Positions 8,621 through 17,315 of a stretch of DNA of 64,000 nt are shown in pieces. Source of the DNA: CAIZQW01 sp942493055 (lineage in GTDB: Bacteria; Verrucomicrobiota; Kiritimatiellia; RFP12; UBA1067); the NCBI GenBank assembly GCA_942493055.1, contig OW818680.1, positions 1,178,001 through 1,242,000 of the forward strand, written 5' to 3'. Made by a program: the position numbers and the translations under genes. The notes below the pieces were generated by a model that ran no database searches, was not told where the DNA came from, and saw only the letters and a list, made by a program, of their open reading frames with translations. Within the stretch, counting starts at the first letter, position 1; each line of letters starts with the position of its first letter.

Positions 8621-11600
8621 TTATTTCTTTGCTTGCAATACGGAACGTGCGTAGTTCGCATAAAAACCACGAGGATCATTCGCGTAGGACTCCAGTATCT
8701 TCTGCGCCACCCCGTCGGAGTCTCCCAGACGGAAGAGCGCGGTCGCCAAATTGATCTCGCGCAAGGTGAAGGTCTTCTCAGTTGACTTTTGGCGATAGTC
8801 GCTGGTGCTGCTATAGCCTTCAACAGGCGGGATCGTCTTGCCCATCTGGATCGCATGTCCGCTGACCATGGGCGCCTGCAACAGCGCCTTCAGCCCCGGC
8901 ACCAGTGCAGGATCATGAATCAGAGGGGCCGCCAGCGCAATCACGCGGCAATGTTCCGGCCGCGCGTATTTGAAACTGGCCAGTTCCATGATCCGCTGAT
9001 GAATAGCTGGCACCGCTTTCTTGGAATGAATACGTCCCAAAGCTAAAATGTAGGCGGACATGCGATTGACGCCCGCATCGAGTCCGGCATCCCACGTTGC
9101 ATCCCAGGTGTTTTTTGAAACCCAGTCGATCAGTTCATCTTCGCCGGTCGCATCCCCAAGCAGGGCCAGGACATGCGCATACGCGAGGCTCACAGCAGGG
9201 TCGCGTCCACTGCTATGCGTGTCGATCTCGCGATATTTCTGAAGGACACAGGGCAGCGCCCGCTGCGGATCAGCCATGAGGAACTGCAGGCCATCATAGT
9301 TGACGCGCATCATTCCCGCAGCCAGCTTGAGCATATCCTCGGAGAGCGGATGCGAATCCGGCGTTCCGATGACGCTCTTCGGAAGCACGCCGTCTGCGAC
9401 CAACTGCTCCTGAAGTTTTCTGATCGGAAGCGCGCGTAACGAGCACCCCTCTTTGAGCGCCAGCGACACTGCCAAGGCAGCCGCATACCCTTGATTCTGC
9501 AGATCCGGCTGCATCCGCAAGATCGACATCGCATCGCGCGTGGCACTCATGCCAATCGCCCCCACCAGAAGGCCGTCCACCCGTTTCGGGAGCAGCGCAC
9601 GATAGGGCACATTGGCCTCCAGGATTGGATGGTTGGCACCGCGAACCTGACGGCTCCAGAAAAAATCACCAGTGGCTGTGCCATGCAGATCAAAGCGGCT
9701 CCGATGCTGTATAAAGGTGTCCGGATAGGTGCGTGCCGTGTAAAAATCCAAGGCGGAGACCTGGAAGACGCCCACCAGACGGCGACGTTCGCGTGAATTG
9801 ACCAGTTGTGCGACATCCCAGCCGGCCTCTGTCATGGTCCGCGTCCGCAAACCGAAAAAACTCATATCCGAGGCATCTGTATCATCGACAAACGAGAAGT
9901 CATTGTTATGTCCGCCTGACCCCAAGCGGATCACCGCCATCCCGACGCCTTGTCCATTTAGCTCTTCTGCAGGATAGAACTCTGTTGTCTCTCCTGCCGC
10001 AGCAGCGACATCGGCATTGCCTGTGGCATCAAAGACCGCCTTCGCCAGGATGACGCCGCGTTCCCCCTCCGGGGTCACAACCACGACGCCCTTCAGTTGA
10101 TTGACCTCCAGGAAGGCGCCGACCACCATGCACCCATACCAAATTTGCGCCCCTGCCTTGCGGGCCTCAGACCGATACCACTCAGCCTTCGCCTGAGAAC
10201 GGACGACCCCCTTGACTTTCACACCTTCATCGATTACCGAAGTGAATCCGCGCACATGCCCATAGTAATAGCCGCAGATCATGCCGACCGTCTGGACACC
10301 CCCCAACTCGTAGAGCTTTTCAACGACAATGGTCTTAACGCCCTTTCGTGCGGCGCCCACGGCAGCAGGCCCGCCTGTCGTCCCCCCGCCGGCGATCAGC
10401 AGTTCCGTCTCGCCCAGGACCGGCAACGCACGCGCTGCGCAGGCGATCTTTCCGCTCCATGTCGCATACGGATGCGTCAGCGTCCCCGAGACTTCGCGGA
10501 TATCCCCAGTCACGACATCCTTGCCCTGGTCGCCACGCAGGCTGGCCGGACTGATAGGAGCTTCCGCCTTTGCCTTGATATCCAACGCTGCACGCCGTCC
10601 AAGGCGTGCGCCCAGCAGAATATCGTTCGCGGGTTTCAGCAGTTCCGCTGCCACCTCGCGCGGCACATCACCCAATGCGCCCAGGACCAGCAATCCGCGC
10701 ACGTTGGCCGGACGAAAACTCTCCAGGTTCAAGGCATCCACATCGCTCCACGCAGCTTCAGACGGCTTTGCAGAGATGATCCGGTCAGGCGGGACAAAGG
10801 TAAAGCGGTCCGCAGCATCGAGCTGTTCAAAGGTGAAGGTCTTGTCGCGCACATTGTTGAGCGCTTCAGCGAATCCGTGGGCCGATCCATCCAAAGCGAC
10901 AGTCATCTCGCATTCGAAGAGTTGCGGTTTAAATTTGACACTCTTCCCGAGTTTAAAGATATCCGGATCAGGCTGCCACTCCGGATGAGGAATGACCTTG
11001 CCGCACCCCTCCGGCGCGCGACCGGAGACAACGACCTGTCGCACTGTATAGTTCGCCTGTGGAAAGGGCGCTGCTGTTGCGCCCGCATGTCGGGCGAGCA
11101 TGGCCCGGGGCGTGGCATCGATCACTTGCTTGGCCCGGATGGCTTGGCGGCCACTGCGGTTCGCCATCACCACGCCAGCCACGTTCCCCTGCTCGTCCAA
11201 CAGCACATCTGTGGCATACGTCCCTGTCAAAAAGGGGATTTCAGCCTTAAGAAGCGTTGCGTCCAAGGCCTTCTTCACCTGTAAGGGTGTCGTATAGAGC
11301 AGCGGCTGAGATGCGGACTGCCCAGCAAAGAGCGCCTTCATCAGCGGCGAGGATTCCGCCTCCGCACCGGTTGCCCAGAGGCGCAGGGTGCCTGCCATAT
11401 TTTCGCCCAGCGTATCATACGATGTGACCAGATAGACGCGCATGCCCATCTTACGTGCCGCATGTGCGGCAGAGACTGCGCCGCAACTGCCGCCCACCAC
11501 GACCACATCCACATCCTGCACGACCGGCAGTTCACGCGCAGACTCCATCACCACGGCTGCCTGGACGATTCCAGCGCTAAGTAAGATCTGTGCAACGAAT

Positions 11601-11623
11601 ACGCTTCTCAAAATCGGGTTCAT
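8621..11623 (-). CDS. two-domain FAD-dependent oxidoreductase with C-terminal HEAT-like repeats
   Basis: 1000 residues from the ATG at 11623, which gives a signal peptide (MNPILRSVFVAQILLSAG..) and an SD GGAG 8-9 nt upstream; the longer reading frame adds no conserved sequence. Same architecture as its downstream neighbour: a first Rossmann domain at about 28 with VVVGGSCGA (middle Gly is Ser, last Gly is Ala), a second at about 405 with LIAGGGTTGGPAA (canonical), and a helical repeat region from about 740 (YILALGRIHSKKAVPAI). The two genes are clearly paralogues from a tandem duplication. Exported location and substrate are inferred or unknown. Confidence 0.85.
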   Translation of the reverse strand: MNPILRSVFVAQILLSAGIVQAAVVMESARELPVVQDVDVVVVGGSCGAVSAAHAARKMGMRVYLVTSYDTLGENMAGTLRLWATGAEAESSPLMKALFAGQSASQPLLYTTPLQVKKALDATLLKAEIPFLTGTYATDVLLDEQGNVAGVVMANRSGRQAIRAKQVIDATPRAMLARHAGATAAPFPQANYTVRQVVVSGRAPEGCGKVIPHPEWQPDPDIFKLGKSVKFKPQLFECEMTVALDGSAHGFAEALNNVRDKTFTFEQLDAADRFTFVPPDRIISAKPSEAAWSDVDALNLESFRPANVRGLLVLGALGDVPREVAAELLKPANDILLGARLGRRAALDIKAKAEAPISPASLRGDQGKDVVTGDIREVSGTLTHPYATWSGKIACAARALPVLGETELLIAGGGTTGGPAAVGAARKGVKTIVVEKLYELGGVQTVGMICGYYYGHVRGFTSVIDEGVKVKGVVRSQAKAEWYRSEARKAGAQIWYGCMVVGAFLEVNQLKGVVVVTPEGERGVILAKAVFDATGNADVAAAAGETTEFYPAEELNGQGVGMAVIRLGSGGHNNDFSFVDDTDASDMSFFGLRTRTMTEAGWDVAQLVNSRERRRLVGVFQVSALDFYTARTYPDTFIQHRSRFDLHGTATGDFFWSRQVRGANHPILEANVPYRALLPKRVDGLLVGAIGMSATRDAMSILRMQPDLQNQGYAAALAVSLALKEGCSLRALPIRKLQEQLVADGVLPKSVIGTPDSHPLSEDMLKLAAGMMRVNYDGLQFLMADPQRALPCVLQKYREIDTHSSGRDPAVSLAYAHVLALLGDATGEDELIDWVSKNTWDATWDAGLDAGVNRMSAYILALGRIHSKKAVPAIHQRIMELASFKYARPEHCRVIALAAPLIHDPALVPGLKALLQAPMVSGHAIQMGKTIPPVEGYSSTSDYRQKSTEKTFTLREINLATALFRLGDSDGVAQKILESYANDPRGFYANYARSVLQAKK

Positions 11624-11645
11624 CAAATAGCTCCATCCTTTTAGT

Positions 11646-12986
11646 TTATACAGCCTTACCGGCAGCCTTTGCAGCAACACGTCCTGCCGCTTCGCCCATG
11701 GCAACAGCATTTCCGGTGACACGATAACTGGAATGCGCAAAGAAGTCACCGCTGATGCAGCGTCCGGCAAAGAATAGCCCCTCCACCTCCTTGGCGATCA
11801 AGGCACGCACGGGAATGTCATAAGGCTTCACGCGGATCGGCGCAGCATCGATCCCTTTGTTCTTTGAAGGGTCAAGCGCATGGATGTCCACGCTGAAGGA
11901 GGCCTTGCAGGCAGCATCCTCGAAGGTGCGACCCTCCTTCAAGTCATCGAGCGTCATGGTGTAGCGTCCCTGCAAACGCCGGCCTTCGCGCACGCCGATC
12001 TGCTCAGGCGTCGCCACGATGCGGACACCCTTCCAGATGCCGCCCTGCTTGCGCAAGGCATCGACGGACGCATGGATATCCTTTCGCGCATGCAAGGTCG
12101 CGCGCGTCACATCGCGCTGGCTGATCCCGCTGACCCCATATTCGTGGTTCGCCATCAGGATAAAGAGGTCATCGCGCACACGAAAGAGCGAGGGCTTGCT
12201 ATACGAGGGTGCATGGCCTCCAGCCTCCATGGCGGCGTAGAGGCGATCTTTGGGTGCAGCCCAGGGCTGACGATCATCGATATCGTTATAAAAGGCGGTG
12301 ATCTCCTGTGCCTGCACGCCGCTGATCAGCGCGATCATGCTCATCGGCTGCATTTTGCCATGCTCAGGATGTCCCAGCGCAAAGCTGCATCCGGCCCGCG
12401 CGCCGAGATCGCCGTCGCCTGTGCAATCGATAAAGGCCTTCGCCGCGACAGCTTCGCGCCCCGACTTGGATTCAAGGATGACGTGCGTGAGCCGCGACTG
12501 GAGTTTCTGCGCCGCCACGACACGACTGTGATAGAAGATCTCGATGTTGTGCTCTTCGCAGAGCCTCTCCAGCACCAACTTGGTCACCTCAACATCAAAG
12601 ACGCCCGTACGTTGACCTTTCGGGGAGAAGCCACCGCCGCCAGCCTGTTCAATGCGGGTCATCAGTTCTTCCGTAAGCCCCTTTTTGTTGTGTACATCCA
12701 GCCAGTAGGAAAGCAGTCCAGAGGTCCAGATCCCGCCGAGGCAGCCGGACTGTTCAATCAGAATGACGCGGGCAGAGGCGCGTGAGGCAGACAACGCGGC
12801 TGCCACACCCGCAGGACCGCCGCCGCAGACAACAACATCCGCTGTCGCGCAGACAGGCGTTTTGCGCGCAGGCTCCTCCACGGCCTGAGCATCGGCACTC
12901 TTGACTGGCACGGTGTCGCCCAGCAACGTCCCTGCGCCACCCGCCACCAATCCCTTCAGACACACTCGACGCGAAAGCTTGACCAT
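11646..12986 (-). CDS. FAD-dependent oxidoreductase with Tat-like signal
   Basis: 446 residues. The N-terminus KLSRRVCLKGLVAGGAG fits a twin-arginine signal, which would export a protein already loaded with FAD. A single FAD domain begins with VVVCGGGPAGVAAALSAS at about 50-67 and has CTGDGDLGARAG at about 205. Near the C-terminus FFAGRCISGDFFAH matches the FAD-binding end of the FAD_oxidored family (PF12831). First gene of the operon with the two double-domain flavoproteins, 22 nt before the next gene. SD GGGAGG lies 7-8 nt upstream. Substrate unknown; sugar or sugar-acid oxidation would fit the neighbouring carbohydrate-related gene but is only a guess. Confidence 0.85.
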   Translation of the reverse strand: MVKLSRRVCLKGLVAGGAGTLLGDTVPVKSADAQAVEEPARKTPVCATADVVVCGGGPAGVAAALSASRASARVILIEQSGCLGGIWTSGLLSYWLDVHNKKGLTEELMTRIEQAGGGGFSPKGQRTGVFDVEVTKLVLERLCEEHNIEIFYHSRVVAAQKLQSRLTHVILESKSGREAVAAKAFIDCTGDGDLGARAGCSFALGHPEHGKMQPMSMIALISGVQAQEITAFYNDIDDRQPWAAPKDRLYAAMEAGGHAPSYSKPSLFRVRDDLFILMANHEYGVSGISQRDVTRATLHARKDIHASVDALRKQGGIWKGVRIVATPEQIGVREGRRLQGRYTMTLDDLKEGRTFEDAACKASFSVDIHALDPSKNKGIDAAPIRVKPYDIPVRALIAKEVEGLFFAGRCISGDFFAHSSYRVTGNAVAMGEAAGRVAAKAAGKAV

Positions 12987-13025
12987 CGATAACCTCCCGA
13001 AAACTTACTGACACTCATGCGTCAG

Positions 13026-13055
13026 ATTATACGTGTTTGATGCTTTGCTATTCAA
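13026..13055 (-). promoter_or_regulatory. promoter of the flavoprotein operon
   Basis: Minus strand: TTGAAT (13055-13050), 18-nt spacer, TATAAT (13031-13026), followed four bases later by CGCAT. It lies 40 nt before the start at 12986, so the leader is short. Confidence 0.7.
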
Positions 13056-13155
13056 GGTGCAAATTTAGCTTATCTCAATTCCCCATCACATGCGCAGCAA
13101 ATTAAAGCGGAGGCGGAGATCATTTGCCTCTTAACTCTAAGTGCCGACGCAGGAA

Positions 13156-13668
13156 TCACCGAAGTTTATACAATATAGTGTATCTATCTACTTGCCATTT
13201 ATTCGTTGTTTTTAATTTTAATTTTTCACAAATCTTTTCGATCAGTTTATTACAGTGACGATCCATGTTATCAAACTCTCTCCCTCTTAAAAGACTCTCT
13301 TGCTCAAATTGTACAAATATTACGTTTGGAGCCCTTTTAGAATAGAACAAAACAGCCTGAAGTTTTCGGGCATTCTTTTTTTCTAGTGGGTCATCAAGAA
13401 TAAACGCTGACAGAAAGATGTCTTCTTCTGCATAGCATTCCAAATGCTCGCCTTTGTTTTTTACAAAACCCTGTGAAATCAACTCGCTTCCAACATATGA
13501 TACCAGATTCGAAATAGTATCCTTGTTGTCAGAAGAACGCTCTGTTGTTTGGGGTAAGTCAGGAATCTCGACAACAGGGCAGGAAATTCTCCTAATTGTG
13601 ACCGTGTAACAACCAGACAGAATCAATAGAAACACTGATACGGTCACTAACTCAAGACACTTTTTCAT
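13156..13668 (-). CDS. hypothetical lipoprotein
   Basis: 170 residues from the ATG at 13668 (SD GGAG 4-5 nt upstream). A signal peptide ends in a lipobox (LLILSGC, Cys at about 20). An in-frame ATG at 13716 with SD AAAGGATG would add 16 residues (MSNYGPLCLY..) in front of the signal peptide. That start belongs to a leader sequence similar to the 175-bp repeat, so it may be a read-in leader peptide. The mature part is mixed alpha/beta with no domain that I recognise. Its AT-rich sequence differs from the GC-richer genes on both sides, which suggests later acquisition. Confidence 0.55.
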   Translation of the reverse strand: MKKCLELVTVSVFLLILSGCYTVTIRRISCPVVEIPDLPQTTERSSDNKDTISNLVSYVGSELISQGFVKNKGEHLECYAEEDIFLSAFILDDPLEKKNARKLQAVLFYSKRAPNVIFVQFEQESLLRGREFDNMDRHCNKLIEKICEKLKLKTTNKWQVDRYTILYKLR

Positions 13669-13710
13669 AAACTCCTTTCGTTCCAAATAAAGGCAAAGGG
13701 GGCCGTAATT

Positions 13711-13735
13711 AGACATTAGCATCCTTTCTGGCGCT
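13711..13735 (-). repeat. short relative of the 175-bp leader repeat
   Basis: The minus strand reads GCCAGAAAGGATGCTAATGT then CTAAT, matching the SD/upstream-ATG part of the repeats at 1244-1418 and 3872-4046. The frame that opens here also shares Pro-Leu-Cys-Leu with the small upstream ORF of those copies. Confidence 0.6.
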
Positions 13736-13826
13736 CTCAAGCCAGTTCAAGACTTTTGACCGGCTGAGCGAATCGGACGCCTGTTCGGCTCATTGCCAAG
13801 TTTCAAAATACATTCCTGTATTCCCA

Positions 13827-13867
13827 CAACTTTAGAACTTTAGCACTTTCGAACTTTAGAACTTCCC
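13827..13867. repeat. ACTTTAGAACTTTAGCACTT-type tandem repeat
   Basis: Run of near-identical 9-10-nt units (CTTTAGAA, CTTTAGCA, CTTTCGAA, CTTTAGAA) in the gap before the beta-helix gene stop. A second run lies at 60572-60615, also beside a gene end. Confidence 0.75.
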
Positions 13868-13874
13868 CCTCCCT

Positions 13875-16800
13875 CTACTTGACGTTCGCATCTTTCATCA
13901 TAAAGACATTGTCATATCGCCCCATCTCATGCCGTGGCGGCAATTTGGTAAAGACGGAGTCCTCGGCGAGCTTATACACCCGAGGCATTTCGGTGAAAAT
14001 CTGATTGGCCACGGAGTCGGTCCCCTTGGGCGGACGCGAATAGGTCTGTCCGCATTGGATAAAGAGGTTTCGCCAAATGCTGTTCTGGTCGTTCTTCTCA
14101 CGTGAAACCGGCAATTCCGGATAGCGGCTGCGATAAAGCTCGCCCTCGATGTTCACATCGGACATGTGTTTCTGGATGGTCGCGCTGCTCAAAAAATCAT
14201 TCCACCGTTTGTTTCCCCAGCTTGAGAAGCTGACGCCGATGGCGCAGTCGATGAAGATGTTGTTGTCCAGGATGTTGAACTGTCCGCCATGGATCTGCAC
14301 GCCGCCGAAATTGCCGTTGGACGTATTTTCGAAATAGTTGCCGTACACCAGGCTGCCGCTGATCGCATCGTCAAAGCGGATCGCCGCCTGACCGCACGGG
14401 ATGTTTGCGCCGCCGCCGATGTCCTTCCAGAGGTTGTAGCGTATGACAGTACCGCGGTAGGAGACATTGCACCACATGTCAATCGCGCCTTGGTCGTCTG
14501 ACTCGGTCACGAGATCATTGCACTGGTTATATTCAATGAGATGGTCATTGCCCTCGATACGCATGGCGCTGGAAGGTCCATGATGGAAATGGTTGTGTGC
14601 CACACGCGCGCCGCAGCCATCCAGGAAGAGAGCCGGATTATAGGTGCGTCCGCGACGCGCAAAGCCGAAGACTTCGTTGTTCTCGATCAGGATGTTGCCG
14701 GAGGTCAGCCCCTTGCGGTCCCCGCCGCTGACACGCATGGCCGCGTGTCCCAACGTGTTGAAGCTATTGCCGTACACCGTGAAATTCTTCATGTTCAGGG
14801 CGCTCAGGGCCTGTCCGCCCACACGCCGCACCATACAGCCGACCAGCGCGATATCGGAGCCGTTGGACAGTTGCACGCCATCCTGCTGTCCATATTCATA
14901 GATAAAGCCTGACAGGGAGAGATGTTTGACGTTCTTCATCGTCAAGAAGGGCTTGTTCCAGCGCGAAACAACCACAGATGAACGGCTGGAGACATTGTCC
15001 GGCTTCCACCAGTAGAGCTTGCCGGAGGCGCAGTCGTAGTACCATTCGCCAGGCTGGTCGATCTCTTCCAGCAGGTTCAGCACAAAGAAGGGATGGTTAT
15101 CCTTCAGCCCGGTTTCGGGCAGATGCTCACGGAATGTGATCGTCCCCTCGCTGAAGGAGACCGGCATGGTGCAGTCTGACCAGAGATGATAGAAGTAGCC
15201 ACAGACCATCGCCTCCTTGGCCTGGCTCCAACGCTTCATCTGCGGGTCGGCAAAGAGAAAGGCCCGGTTCGTCACGCTGCCGGTCTGGGGTCCTGTCTTC
15301 AGCCAGCCGGTGTTGGGCCACCGCGCGATGGTCATGGGCACGCCGTCGGCAAAGAGTTCTCGGATGCCGCGTCCCAGATTCATCTCCCCGCGTCCATACG
15401 GCCGTTGCGTCTCAAAGGAGTCGTACCCCTGCGCCTTCAGGTCGGCGACCACCACCTTGGCGCGCGCCTGTTCCGGAAGCCGCGCCAGGATCTCGGAATC
15501 CGTGACAGGCTCAAACCCTTTCACCGCGAATCCCCCGTCAAAGATCGGGCGCTCCCCTGGACAGGCACGGTAGGCAATCGGCGCAGAGGCCTGACCAGAG
15601 TCCTGTTCATCGAGGTCAAGGGTCGAACGAACAGCATAGCGTCCGCCCCGGACAAAGACTGTAGCGCCCTCACTCTTGTTCGGACGCGCGCGCACAGCAT
15701 CGCGGGCGCGCAGAAGCGTGGCAAAGGGTTTGGCCTTGCTACCGTCGTTGGCGTCATTGCCATCCAGTGCCACATAAAATTCGACAGGCGTCTTGGGGAA
15801 CTCCTTCCACGGATGGCGCGAAGCGACAGCAGGCGAGGGCGTTATCAGCGCTTGGGCCTCCTTCAACAGGTGGGCAGGTACTGGACCCAGTCGAAGCAGC
15901 GCCTCGTAAGCGGCCTTGGCCTCAGCGACCTTTTCCCGTTGCATCTGGATCTTCAGCATCGCGTAGGCAGCCAAGACTCGGACAGAAAGCGGCTGTTCCG
16001 CTTGATCGCGCAACAGGGCAAACTGTTCGCAGGCCTCTGCGCGCTTTCCGGCTCGCCACAAGACAGAGGCATACGCCTCACGCTCAGCGGGGTTCGCTTT
16101 TAGCAGCTTTTCATACTCCGCAACAGCCGCCTCCCATTTGCTCTCGCGGACCAGGCTTTCACACAAGGCACGTTGCAACGCGCACTGTAGGGTCGCGTCC
16201 TTGTTGTCCCCCTGTTCCTGGATGAGCTTGCGCAGCAGCGCACTCGCGATCTCCAAGCCTTGTCCCCTCCGGCAAAGCTGCACGAGCGCCTCGTTCGCTT
16301 CGCCTAGCAACCAATTCGGCAGATCTTTTTGCTTGAGAATGGATTGGCAGATTGTCACGAACGCCTTATTCCCGGTACGCGCTTCGCGCAACTGCTTGGC
16401 CCATTTCACGGTCTTTTCATCTAAGACTCCTATCGTTGCTTCGACTTCCTTGAGACTCAGCGCATGGTTATAGATTTGCACACGTTCGATGGCCTGGACG
16501 AACGAACCCACGCCATAATTGGCGTAGCCGATACGGAAGACAGCGTCTTTCGGCTCCAGCAACGGTCCGGCAAAGGCCTCTTCACGCTCCAAGGCGCCAT
16601 TGAGATAGAGACGCATCTTCTGTCCGTCCCATGTGGCGATTACGCAATTCCAATAGCCCAGGCTGAGCCCGTTCTTGCTGTCAATCCCGAAAGACCCATT
16701 CGTTGGACGGCCGATCTCGAAGCGCGCACGCGATGCAGGCCAGTCATTATGGAAGAGCCGGAACCCATCATAATAACCGCTGCCATTGGCGACGATCATG

Positions 16801-17090
16801 CCATTACGTGCATTCGGGTTGCCGTGACCAGTACCCAGGCCATAGGGCTTGACCCACACCACAACTGAAAAGGGGCCATTATTCAGCGCCAGCTTTGGCC
16901 CTGCAAACGATGTCGCATCCAAAAGCGCCACGCTCGGCGCGTGCAGACCATTCGTCATGGACAGCGGTCCCGTATAGACAAGATCCGCGACGTGATTGGA
17001 CGTCAGCAGATAGTCCTTCTGCAAAGCAGCATGCGTCGCCATGCACCCCATCGCCAATAAACAGCTCAGCACCATCCTCCGATAATTCAT
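13875..17090 (-). CDS. secreted LamG / TPR / right-handed beta-helix protein (probable polysaccharide-active)
   Basis: 1071 residues from the ATG at 17090, which opens a signal peptide (MNYRRMVLSCLLAMGCMATHA); the longer frame to 17195 would overlap the promoter. Residues about 50-200 form a LamG/concanavalin-like domain (FSVVVWVKPYGLG; LYLNGALEREE). About 230-425 is helical with TPR-like repeats (LLKANPAEREAYASVLWRAG). From about 435 a right-handed parallel beta-helix begins with the signature FYVALDGNDANDGSKAKPFA and includes NHFHHGPSSAMRIEGNDHL. This beta-helix type occurs in polysaccharide lyases and glycoside hydrolases; I cannot name the family. SD GGGGAA upstream. Confidence 0.8.
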   Translation of the reverse strand: MNYRRMVLSCLLAMGCMATHAALQKDYLLTSNHVADLVYTGPLSMTNGLHAPSVALLDATSFAGPKLALNNGPFSVVVWVKPYGLGTGHGNPNARNGMIVANGSGYYDGFRLFHNDWPASRARFEIGRPTNGSFGIDSKNGLSLGYWNCVIATWDGQKMRLYLNGALEREEAFAGPLLEPKDAVFRIGYANYGVGSFVQAIERVQIYNHALSLKEVEATIGVLDEKTVKWAKQLREARTGNKAFVTICQSILKQKDLPNWLLGEANEALVQLCRRGQGLEIASALLRKLIQEQGDNKDATLQCALQRALCESLVRESKWEAAVAEYEKLLKANPAEREAYASVLWRAGKRAEACEQFALLRDQAEQPLSVRVLAAYAMLKIQMQREKVAEAKAAYEALLRLGPVPAHLLKEAQALITPSPAVASRHPWKEFPKTPVEFYVALDGNDANDGSKAKPFATLLRARDAVRARPNKSEGATVFVRGGRYAVRSTLDLDEQDSGQASAPIAYRACPGERPIFDGGFAVKGFEPVTDSEILARLPEQARAKVVVADLKAQGYDSFETQRPYGRGEMNLGRGIRELFADGVPMTIARWPNTGWLKTGPQTGSVTNRAFLFADPQMKRWSQAKEAMVCGYFYHLWSDCTMPVSFSEGTITFREHLPETGLKDNHPFFVLNLLEEIDQPGEWYYDCASGKLYWWKPDNVSSRSSVVVSRWNKPFLTMKNVKHLSLSGFIYEYGQQDGVQLSNGSDIALVGCMVRRVGGQALSALNMKNFTVYGNSFNTLGHAAMRVSGGDRKGLTSGNILIENNEVFGFARRGRTYNPALFLDGCGARVAHNHFHHGPSSAMRIEGNDHLIEYNQCNDLVTESDDQGAIDMWCNVSYRGTVIRYNLWKDIGGGANIPCGQAAIRFDDAISGSLVYGNYFENTSNGNFGGVQIHGGQFNILDNNIFIDCAIGVSFSSWGNKRWNDFLSSATIQKHMSDVNIEGELYRSRYPELPVSREKNDQNSIWRNLFIQCGQTYSRPPKGTDSVANQIFTEMPRVYKLAEDSVFTKLPPRHEMGRYDNVFMMKDANVK

Positions 17091-17165
17091 GTCCGTTCCC
17101 CTATTCCAATTTTTTTGTGGCACGCACTTTACAACAGCGTTTACTCCTCGCCATCTATGCGTTGC

Positions 17166-17195
17166 ATTATACCCATTTATGGCAGGGCTGGACAA
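17166..17195 (-). promoter_or_regulatory. promoter of the beta-helix gene
   Basis: Minus strand: TTGTCC (17195-17190), 18-nt spacer, TATAAT (17171-17166), then CGCAT four bases after the -10. It lies about 75 nt upstream of the start at 17090. Confidence 0.7.
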
Positions 17196-17315
17196 GGCGC
17201 AAGTTGACGGGAAGGATGGTTTGTTGAAACTATGTTTTTTATTTGATTCGTGAGCCGCGCTTTGTTACAGTAACTCCAAAATTTGGGTCGGTTAACGTAA
17301 TAGAGGGTCGAAAAC

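Noticed and set aside
10097..11284. 395-codon plus-strand frame opposite the 1000-residue flavoprotein
   Set aside because: Antisense shadow of a GC-rich gene; rich in Arg/His/Cys, no domain.
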